A stretch of 64,000 nt of DNA from positions 111,908 through 175,907 of the forward strand of contig NZ_JACJDV010000005.1 in NCBI RefSeq assembly GCF_014163735.1, in the 5' to 3' direction. A program made the position numbers and the translations under genes. Positions 8,135 through 14,656 of the stretch are shown here, piece by piece (within the stretch, counting starts at the first letter, position 1; the number at the start of each line of letters is the position of its first letter). The stretch is from Shewanella sp. SR44-3 (GTDB lineage Bacteria; Pseudomonadota; Gammaproteobacteria; Enterobacterales; Shewanellaceae). The notes below the pieces were generated by a model. The model did not search any database. It was not told where the DNA came from and saw only the letters and a list, made by a program, of their open reading frames with translations.

Positions 8135-8422
8135 TTAGTGAGCGGCAAGAGCTGCGTAGATTTTGGGATCATCCTGAATAGTAGCAAGCACTTTTGCTGC
8201 TAATCCTGCAGGATTGCGACGTTTGCCCTCCCAGCTTTTAATGGTGTCTAAGCTGACCCCCATCGCGGCAGCAAATTCGACCTGAGTAACCTTAAGTAGA
8301 TCTTCACGGATTGCCTTAACGTCGGCAACCTCATAACGGGTTATTCTGGCGGTTTTTTTGAGACCATGATGAATTTCTACAGCTTCTTCAAGGGAGGCTT
8401 GAAGCTCGTTAAATATACTCAT
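8135..8422 (-). CDS. Antitoxin with helix-turn-helix, NadS type
   Basis: 95 residues. The C-terminal half is an XRE-type helix-turn-helix (about 43-80), with VTQVEFAAAMGVSLDTIKSW as recognition region. The N-terminal half has the TRYEVADVKAIRE stretch seen in NadS-type antitoxins that accompany RelE/HigB toxins. It should neutralise the toxin encoded just upstream and repress their shared promoter. Its ATG overlaps the toxin stop by four bases (8419-8422), which indicates translational coupling. The toxin-first order is the HigBA-like arrangement. Confidence 0.85.
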   Translation of the reverse strand: MSIFNELQASLEEAVEIHHGLKKTARITRYEVADVKAIREDLLKVTQVEFAAAMGVSLDTIKSWEGKRRNPAGLAAKVLATIQDDPKIYAALAAH

Positions 8423-8754
8423 TTTCCCTCTCCTTTAAGTGATTGAACTATTTGTTTTAACTTGGACTTTTCTTCCTCAGTTAGGCTATCTTTAACTGAT
8501 TTAGGATAAGCTAGCACAAGGTAAATCTTGTCGGCGTGAGTAAGGACGTATAACACCCGTACACTACCACTCTTACCCTTGTTACCTACTGCCATTCTAA
8601 CCTTTCGTAGGCCGCCCGTACCTCTGATAATATCGCCCTTATCAGGCTGAGCAATAAGCTCTGCTTGCAAATTTTTTAGTTCGTCATCTGTTGCAAGTTC
8701 CTTGATCTGTCTTGTAAAGATCGAGGTTTCGACAAACTCAATAGCATGGCTCAC
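8419..8754 (-). CDS. Type II toxin, RelE/HigB family
   Basis: 111 residues of the RelE-like HigB toxin family. Visible marks are the N-terminal ETSIFTRQIKELATDDEL, the central GTGGLRKVRMA and RVLYV strands, and KIYLVLAYPKSVKDSLTEEE at the C-terminal end, where the conserved basic and aromatic residues of these mRNA interferases lie. Known members cut mRNA at the ribosome. It is the first gene of a two-gene leftward operon. The operator at 8783-8797 is about 30 bases upstream of its start. Confidence 0.85.
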   Translation of the reverse strand: MSHAIEFVETSIFTRQIKELATDDELKNLQAELIAQPDKGDIIRGTGGLRKVRMAVGNKGKSGSVRVLYVLTHADKIYLVLAYPKSVKDSLTEEEKSKLKQIVQSLKGEGK

Positions 8755-8782
8755 TAATCAAAATCCTTATGCCATCTTTTAA

Positions 8783-8797
8783 GTGTACAGTGTACAC
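8783..8797. promoter_or_regulatory. Toxin-antitoxin operator
   Basis: GTGTACA-G-TGTACAC is a perfect inverted repeat with a one-base centre, 28 bases upstream of the toxin start. It is the expected binding site for the helix-turn-helix antitoxin, allowing autorepression. Confidence 0.65.
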
Positions 8798-8891
8798 CCT
8801 TGCATTGCTGTAATCAACACTGGGCCGTTTATCATTGCTATTTAGGATCACTCTTGGGGATACTTTTTTCAATGAAACAGACTTGCCTAGC

Positions 8892-8905
8892 GTGATTCAC
8901 TAGCT
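8892..8905 (-). repeat. 14-bp inverted repeat, right copy
   Basis: GTGATTCACTAGCT, the reverse complement of 7978-7991. Together they bracket the toxin-antitoxin module. No transposase is present between them. Confidence 0.5.
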
Positions 8906-9019
8906 TATGCAGCTTAACCCTGACATCCCATAATCGCTTTTGGCTAACGGGCTGTCGTCCAAAATGAGTTTGGTCTGAGTACTGGAGATATAGCCTGATA
9001 GTAAAGAATGGTTTGTAAT

Positions 9020-9217
9020 CTTCAAGGCTAACAGATACACAAATGCTAAGAGGTGAACCATGCCGCTACACCATAAGAGTTGCGAGCCGACGGTCCGACC
9101 CACAGATGACTCTGATTTAACTCTGGTTCAATTCTGGTTTAAATCAAAAGTAAAACGCTGGGTGTCGGTGACTTCTTGTAAAAAATCGACCATAGCGAGC
9201 CTGTATGCTGGAGTTTA
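9020..9217 (+). repeat. Dispersed repeat, copy B (in the 622-base gap 8755-9376)
   Basis: Matches copy A at 6150-6285 in order and orientation, but with about 20 extra bases (9121-9140) between TGACTCTGATTTAA and TTTAAATCAAAAG. It also extends further left: GCTAACAGAT, AAATGCTAA and AGGTGAACCATG are shared with copy C at 61904. A 67-codon frame on the other strand across this repeat is not taken as a gene. The rest of the gap contains the TA operator, an inverted repeat and a terminator. Confidence 0.75.
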
Positions 9218-9272
9218 AGTACTCTCTTAATCGCAATATCTGTCTTGGCAGTATCAATCAGAGGCAAAAAGT

Positions 9273-9302
9273 AAAAAGCCAACATGGGAATGCTGGCTTT
9301 TT
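9273..9302. terminator. Bidirectional intrinsic terminator
   Basis: AAAAAGCCAaCATgggaATGcTGGCTTTTT forms a stem with A- and T-runs on its two sides. It lies after the leftward fadD gene and at the right border of the accessory island. Confidence 0.8.
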
Positions 9303-9376
9303 CTTTAGGCTTTAAAGTCTAGGCTCTCGTTGCTTTATTGTAAGGGTTCACCAACTACCTAGATTTTTAGATTAGC

Positions 9377-10984
9377 TTAGCTATTGCTTTGTCTTAGCTC
9401 GCGCCTGAGGATTTTTCCCACTGTGCTTTTAGGCAGCTGGGTTTTAAATTCAAAGATCTTAGGTATTTTGTAGCCGGTCAGTTGCTTGCGGCAGTGAGCT
9501 TCTATGTCTGCTTTGGCTATTTGAGGGTCTAAGCTTGGGTCCTTGAGCACGATAACAGCTTTGACGGCTTCGCCGCTGTGCTCATCAGGCACGCCGACGA
9601 CGGCGGCTTCTAATACTAATGGATGGGTGGCGAGGATGTTTTCTACTTCATTGGGGTAGACGTTAAAACCTGAGACTATCACCATGTCTTTTTTGCGATC
9701 AACAATAGTGTAAAAACCATCTTCGGAGACCAGCGCGATATCGCCAGTTTTAAAATAACCTTGGTCAGTCATCACTTTGGCCGTTTCAGCGGCTTGCTGC
9801 CAATAACCACTCATTACCTGCGGCCCGCGCACCGCAAGCTCGCCTGTGTCGCCCACAGGCACTGGCTTGTCATTGGCATCCAGTATCATCACTTCAGTGG
9901 CTATCACTGCCTTGCCTATGGTGCCAAGGCGCTGAAAACCAGAAGCATTAAGGCACACGACTGGGGAGGTTTCAGACAAACCATAACCTTCGCACACCAT
10001 GCAACCTGTGGTGTGTTGCCATGCATCTGCGGCGGCGCTGGTGAGCGCTGTGCCACCAGAAATGGTGATTTTAAGTTGACTAAAGTCAAGTTTTTTAAAA
10101 GCTTCTTGATGACAAAGGGCGACAAACAGGGTGTTAAGACCGGCAAAGCCTGTGAATGGCTGTTTTGCCATAGTGTTGATAAGCCCCGGAATGTCCCTAG
10201 GGTTTGGAATAAGCACGCAGCAAGCGCCAGTTTCAAAGTACAGCACCAAATTCACCATAAAGGCGTAAATATGATAAATCGGCAGCGGGGCGATAAATAC
10301 ATCTTCACCTGGCGTCAGGGTATTGGCGATGCGAGATTTTACTTGATAGGCATTAGCCAGCATATTGCCGTGACTGAGCATGGCGCCTTTTGATAACCCT
10401 GTGGTGCCGCCTGTGTATTGCAGTGCGGCCAAAGCAGTTTGCTGTGGATAAACCGGGGCGAACTCAAGCTCGGCGCCTTGTTTAAGCAGACTTAAAAACT
10501 CTATAGTGTCGATATTGGTTTTAGGCTGAACTTGGGGCGCCAGCATATCGGCGGCGTGGGTTGAAATGACGTATTGTATTGGCGTGCTGGCGACCACTTT
10601 TGCAAGAATAGGCAGTAAGTCTGACAGCACCACCACAGCTTTTGCGCCTGAGTCGTTAAATTGGTGGATAAGCTCTCGCTCTGTGTATTGTGGGTTAGTG
10701 TTTACTAGCACCATACCTGCGCGGATAACTCCGTAGGCGGCAATAACAAATTGAGTAATGTTGGGCAGCTGAATGGCGACTCTGTCACCAGGTTGTAAAT
10801 CGGTTTTATTCTGTAAGTAAGATGCAAAATAACGTGAGCTTTGCTCTATGTCGTTAAAACTGCTGGGTTTGTCTAAACAGAGGTAAGCGGTTTTATCGCC
10901 ATAGCGTTTTGTTGTTTGCTCTATCAAGTCAACAAGGGAAGTGTACTGAGATAAATCTACTTGAGTTTGAGCATCATACGTCAT
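9377..10984 (-). CDS. fadD: Long-chain fatty acid-CoA ligase (FadD-like)
   Basis: 535 residues of the AMP-forming acyl-CoA synthetase family, which activates fatty acids with ATP and CoA for beta-oxidation. The AMP-binding motif YTGGTTGLSKGAMLSH lies at about 190-205, followed by GYGLSETSP, the hinge region GYFKTGDIA / DRKKDMVIVSGFNVYPNEVE and the C-terminal catalytic lysine in PKSTVGKILRREL. FadD of E. coli is 561 residues; this one is slightly shorter. The chain length preferred cannot be read. It stands alone, leftward, with a terminator on each side (9273, 11094). Confidence 0.87.
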   Translation of the reverse strand: MTYDAQTQVDLSQYTSLVDLIEQTTKRYGDKTAYLCLDKPSSFNDIEQSSRYFASYLQNKTDLQPGDRVAIQLPNITQFVIAAYGVIRAGMVLVNTNPQYTERELIHQFNDSGAKAVVVLSDLLPILAKVVASTPIQYVISTHAADMLAPQVQPKTNIDTIEFLSLLKQGAELEFAPVYPQQTALAALQYTGGTTGLSKGAMLSHGNMLANAYQVKSRIANTLTPGEDVFIAPLPIYHIYAFMVNLVLYFETGACCVLIPNPRDIPGLINTMAKQPFTGFAGLNTLFVALCHQEAFKKLDFSQLKITISGGTALTSAAADAWQHTTGCMVCEGYGLSETSPVVCLNASGFQRLGTIGKAVIATEVMILDANDKPVPVGDTGELAVRGPQVMSGYWQQAAETAKVMTDQGYFKTGDIALVSEDGFYTIVDRKKDMVIVSGFNVYPNEVENILATHPLVLEAAVVGVPDEHSGEAVKAVIVLKDPSLDPQIAKADIEAHCRKQLTGYKIPKIFEFKTQLPKSTVGKILRRELRQSNS

Positions 10985-11093
10985 GTTATCACCTTAAAGT
11001 GCTTTTGATTATTATGTTAACAGTGTCACCTTAGAGTAGTGTGCTTTGCTAGTTAGGGTCAATGGTATTTCATCGTAATGGATTGACTCAATA

Positions 11094-11121
11094 AAAATGG
11101 ACAGCCTAGGCTATCCATTTT
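11094..11121. terminator. Intrinsic terminator of ccoG
   Basis: A stem AAAATGGA-AGCC-TA-GGCT-TCCATTTT; on the minus strand it is followed by TTTTTATT. It lies 30 bases after the ccoG stop and upstream of fadD, separating the two leftward genes. Confidence 0.8.
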
Positions 11122-11150
11122 CATTGAGTACCAACAAGCAGTAGAGATAA

Positions 11151-12611
11151 CTATGAGCTTGGGCTAAAGAAGCTGCTACTCTGAGTCACGTTTTGTTTTG
11201 GGTTGTTGATATCAATAACACTGAATTGAAGTGTTTCTCGGCCATGGATTAAGTCTGCTAATTTAGCTTTCACTGTGATTGGGTATTCGAGTTGCTCGGC
11301 GGCAGAGACGTGGATAACACTCGGGCTCATTAATTCAAATAACTCAGGCTTATCTAAGCTGATGCGGTAGTGTTTCAGCGTTTGGGTTTTGTTGCGTATT
11401 CTTAGTTGATAGGTGTTTTCTATCTCAGCAACGCTCACTTCGCGGTAAAGGCTTTGGCGGTCACGAAGAATATTAAACTGAATTTCACTGATGCTGGATA
11501 AATCCACTAAAGTCACAATCACAAACGTCACTAAAGCAAGGCCATAGGATACAAATCGGCCAGAACGCCACACGGGTTTAGCTTCACCTTTGAGTTCATT
11601 TTCACTGATAAAACTAATCAGGTTTGGCTGATAGCCAAATTGATCCATGGTTTGGTTACAAGCATCGACGCAGGCGCCGCAGTTAATGCATTCATATTGC
11701 AGGCCGTTACGTATATCTATGCCCGTGGGGCAAACATCGACGCACAGATTACAATCAACGCAATCACCGAGCTCGGTAGCTTGATTACGCTTACGTGGGC
11801 CACGGCTTTCACCGCGGGCGGCATCATAAGTGACAGTTTTAGTACTGCCATCAAACATTACCGCCTGAAAGCGTGAATAAGGGCAGCAATGCAGGCACAT
11901 TTGCTCGCGCATCCAACCAGCGTTTAAATAGGTGCAAATGGCGAAAAACCACACCCAACTGCTCACCCAGAAACTGGCATTTAGGCTGAAAATATCTAAG
12001 TATAATTCCCGCGCTGGCACAAAGTAGCCGATAAAGCCGCAGCCTGTCAGTAAGGCGACTAAGGCCCATAAGCCGTGTTTACTGCTCCGTTTAAGGATTT
12101 TATTGCTGGTCCATGGGGCTTTATCTAACAGTTTGCGTTTATTGCTGCTGCCTTCAATGCGAGATTCAATCCACACGTACATAAAGGTCCAAGCAGTTTG
12201 CGGGCATAAAAACCCGCACCAGACTCGGCCCCAAAATACGGTAATAAAAAACAAGCCAAAGGCTGCGGCAATCAATACCCAAGCCAGCAAGGTAAAATCT
12301 TGAGGCCAAAGGGTCAGTGAGAAGAAGTGAAATTGCTGTTTATCGACATCAAATAGGATGGCTTGCCGCCCCTGATAATTAATGAAAGGGATCATGAAAA
12401 AAATCAGCACCAGTAAGCTGTTCAGTAAGCTTCTTAGCTGCTGAAAAGGACCTTTTTGTTCACGAAATTGGATTTTACTCTTATTGCTTGGCGATGACTC
12501 AAGCTTAGATTTCGACGGGTTAAGCTTAATTGGCGTCTCGGGCGACTCAATTTGGACTACGGCTATTCTCTGTGAATTAGCTTGGGAGGACTCTGGTACT
12601 GGGCTCGACAT
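11151..12611 (-). CDS. ccoG: Cytochrome c oxidase accessory protein CcoG (RdxA/FixG)
   Basis: 486 residues, normal for CcoG. About five membrane helices are followed by two [4Fe-4S] ferredoxin motifs, CVDCNLCVDVCPTGI and CINCGACVDACNQ (about 285-325), and a C-terminal immunoglobulin-like periplasmic domain (FixG_C). Extra cysteines occur in WCGFLCPQ and CLHCCPYS. The known role is assembly of cbb3-type oxidase, probably by reducing copper for CcoN loading. Oddly the ccoNOQP and ccoHIS genes are not adjacent here. A -24/-12 promoter lies just upstream (12644-12663), together with the regulator gene at 12840, pointing to its own inducible control. Confidence 0.93.
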   Translation of the reverse strand: MSSPVPESSQANSQRIAVVQIESPETPIKLNPSKSKLESSPSNKSKIQFREQKGPFQQLRSLLNSLLVLIFFMIPFINYQGRQAILFDVDKQQFHFFSLTLWPQDFTLLAWVLIAAAFGLFFITVFWGRVWCGFLCPQTAWTFMYVWIESRIEGSSNKRKLLDKAPWTSNKILKRSSKHGLWALVALLTGCGFIGYFVPARELYLDIFSLNASFWVSSWVWFFAICTYLNAGWMREQMCLHCCPYSRFQAVMFDGSTKTVTYDAARGESRGPRKRNQATELGDCVDCNLCVDVCPTGIDIRNGLQYECINCGACVDACNQTMDQFGYQPNLISFISENELKGEAKPVWRSGRFVSYGLALVTFVIVTLVDLSSISEIQFNILRDRQSLYREVSVAEIENTYQLRIRNKTQTLKHYRISLDKPELFELMSPSVIHVSAAEQLEYPITVKAKLADLIHGRETLQFSVIDINNPKQNVTQSSSFFSPSS

Positions 12612-12643
12612 GCAGGTTACCTAAAAATGAAACAACATGCTGG

Positions 12644-12663
12644 TAAAGCAAGAGCTAGGCCAA
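12644..12663 (-). promoter_or_regulatory. Sigma-54 (-24/-12) promoter of ccoG
   Basis: On the minus strand the sequence reads TTGGCCTAGCTCTTGCTTTA. GG (12661-12660) and GC (12649-12648) are separated by exactly 10 bases, and TTGC is intact, matching TGGCAC-N5-TTGCW except at CAC. The predicted start of transcription is near 12636, giving a leader of about 25 bases before the ccoG ATG at 12611. Confidence 0.6.
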
Positions 12664-12728
12664 TCCGATTGGTTATTTATCTATATGAATTTTAATGGTA
12701 TTCATAAATGCAATTGTTTTGCGCTCCA

Positions 12729-12756
12729 CGATATATCGTCATCTGTCGATATATCG
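12729..12756. promoter_or_regulatory. Twin palindromes, candidate enhancer site for the sigma-54 activator
   Basis: CGATATATCG occurs twice (12729-12738 and 12747-12756), 18 bases centre to centre, both perfect palindromes. They lie about 97 and 115 bases upstream of the predicted ccoG start of transcription, the usual distance for bacterial enhancer-binding proteins. A variant, CGAAATATCG, lies upstream of the regulator gene at 14341. Confidence 0.6.
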
Positions 12757-12839
12757 TGACTTTGGCCTCTAGTGTTTACCACAAGTCTGCACCATGGTTA
12801 AGGTGTAGCATGGTTGTTTACTGTCCGGTTCTGGCCAAT

Positions 12840-14279
12840 CTATGGTCGTAAAATGCCAAGTTTTTGCATTTTAGAACGTAAAGTACTTGGCGGTAACCCC
12901 AGTATTTTTGCGGCGCCTTGAGGGCCTGATATTTTCCAATTCAACGCAATCAAGGTGTGCTTAATATGGTTGGCCTGAGCCGTGGCTAGGCTCACTAGGC
13001 TATCCTCTACTAACAGAGCGTTGTTTGCAGGCATAGCGTTAATTTCAAGCATGTTTCCTTGAGATAAAATGGCCTCTCGTTCGAGAATGTTTTGCAGCTC
13101 CCTGACATTGCCAGGCCAATGATAAGCTTTGAGCTTGTTGAGACCTTTAGCGTTTATTCCCTGAATTTTTTTAGCGAGCTTTTTGTTTAAGCTTTGCAGC
13201 ATATGCTGGGCTAGCTCGTCGATATCATCTAGGCGCTCACGAAGGGCGGGCACGTTAATCGGGAACACATTGAGCCGATAGTAGAGATCCATTCTGAATA
13301 GACCTTGTTCGACCCGCTTCAGTAAATCATGGTGGCTGGCTGCAATTAAGCGAATATCTACTTTTATGGTTTCACTGCCCCCAAGCCGTTGAAATTCTTG
13401 CTCTTGAATAACCCTCAATAGCTTGGATTGCGCTTCTGGGGTGAGTTCAGCAACTTCATCAAGAAACAGCGTGCCCAAGTGTGCCAATTCAAATTTACCC
13501 TTACGCTTACTGCTGGCACCGGTAAAAGCGCCTTTCTCATGGCCAAAAAGCTCACTTTCTAGTAGCGAGGGGGAAAATGCGGCGCAATTAACGCTGATCA
13601 TGGGTTTGTCTCGTCGGCGGCTTTGCTGGTGCAAGTTGCGGGCGACGAGCTCTTTTCCTGTGCCATTCTCACCGCAAATAAGCACAGTACTGTCTGTGTT
13701 AGCTACAAGCGCAATTTGTTGCAGCATGTGCTGAATCACTTGGCTACTGCCTGCGATACCAGTACTGCCATTAGTGTCAGCAAGGGCTTGTTGCAGATAG
13801 TGGTTTTCTTGAGTGAGTTGTTCAGACAAGGCTTGAACTTGACTAAGAGCTTGCCTTAATGCGTGCTCAGTTTGCTTTTGCATGCTTATGTCACGAAATA
13901 TCGCGATCACGCCAACCAACAGCTTATCCTGATAGACGGGAGTTGAGCTGTAAAATACTGGAAAGCAGCTACCGTCTTTACGCCAAAACACATCATGGTT
14001 AACTTCACGGGCAATACCATCCTTAAGGGTTTGGTATATGGGGCAGCTTTCCTGCGGGTAAGGGCTGCCATCAGCATGACTATGATGGTGGCAGTTATGG
14101 ATATTTTTCCCTAATAATTCAGCATTACGCCATCCAGTCATTTGCTCAGCAGCGCGGTTAATAAACACCGCATTACCTTGTAAGTCGAAGCCGTAAATTC
14201 CTTCGCCTACGGCATCGAGTAGTAAGGTGTTCTCTGGTAAGAAATGTGCTGTGGGACTGGGTTGAGTACGACTGAACAT
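12840..14279 (-). CDS. PAS-domain sigma-54-dependent activator
   Basis: 479 residues: PAS domain (about 18-135), a linker coiled coil (140-165), an AAA+ domain (about 168-400) and a Fis-type helix-turn-helix (about 435-479). The Walker A is CGENGTGKE, with the sigma-54 contact loop GAFTGA and LFLDEVAEL as Walker B. The PAS domain contains [19 protein letters not shown], a Cys/His-rich signature that may bind a metal or cofactor; the ligand is not known. It is upstream of ccoG in the same direction. Twin palindromes and a sigma-54 promoter in the intervening gap make ccoG its likely target (inference). Confidence 0.85.
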   Translation of the reverse strand: MFSRTQPSPTAHFLPENTLLLDAVGEGIYGFDLQGNAVFINRAAEQMTGWRNAELLGKNIHNCHHHSHADGSPYPQESCPIYQTLKDGIAREVNHDVFWRKDGSCFPVFYSSTPVYQDKLLVGVIAIFRDISMQKQTEHALRQALSQVQALSEQLTQENHYLQQALADTNGSTGIAGSSQVIQHMLQQIALVANTDSTVLICGENGTGKELVARNLHQQSRRRDKPMISVNCAAFSPSLLESELFGHEKGAFTGASSKRKGKFELAHLGTLFLDEVAELTPEAQSKLLRVIQEQEFQRLGGSETIKVDIRLIAASHHDLLKRVEQGLFRMDLYYRLNVFPINVPALRERLDDIDELAQHMLQSLNKKLAKKIQGINAKGLNKLKAYHWPGNVRELQNILEREAILSQGNMLEINAMPANNALLVEDSLVSLATAQANHIKHTLIALNWKISGPQGAAKILGLPPSTLRSKMQKLGILRP

Positions 14280-14340
14280 AAGGCAAGACTATCCGAGGGA
14301 AGCGATTGATGACGACAGTATAGCCTTTAGCGAAAACTAA

Positions 14341-14350
14341 CGAAATATCG
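14341..14350. promoter_or_regulatory. Degenerate copy of the CGATATATCG motif upstream of the activator gene
   Basis: CGAAATATCG, one base from the palindromes at 12729 and 12747, 62 bases upstream of the activator ATG. It suggests autoregulation. It lies in the 377-base divergent gap 14280-14656, which also holds the CRP-like site at 14448 and otherwise AT-rich sequence. Confidence 0.4.
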
Positions 14351-14447
14351 TGTTGTAGTTTACATTTTAGCTATCGCTAATTCAGCATGCTTTATGCTTG
14401 ATTAACAAGATTTTTTGTCAAAGTGAGAAAAAAGATTGAAATTAATA

Positions 14448-14463
14448 TGTGATCTAAGTCACT
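14448..14463. promoter_or_regulatory. CRP-like site upstream of the TonB-dependent receptor
   Basis: TGTGATCTAAGTCACT matches TGTGA-N6-TCACA at nine of ten core bases. It lies about 195 bases upstream of the receptor start, in the divergent gap. Which of the two genes it serves is unclear. Confidence 0.5.
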
Positions 14464-14656
14464 GATATTAATGCCATCACATCAGCGATGATTGATTAAT
14501 TGTTATTTAATGTTGGATCTTGTTTTAAATATGTTATAGAAATGTTCTTGTTGTGGCGTTTAGTCATTCGTGGGTTGTACTCTTTTTCTTTAAGCTCAGA
14601 CACATGGGTAGGTTAAGGGACAATTATTGAAAAAATAATAAGCAGTGAGAGCATAG

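Noticed and set aside
8900..9103. A 67-codon leftward frame
   Set aside because: It coincides with dispersed repeat copy B, has no convincing ribosome-binding site, and the related copies A and C do not keep the frame.
9761..10393. A 210-codon rightward frame inside fadD
   Set aside because: It is the shadow of fadD, whose own frame has all the family motifs.
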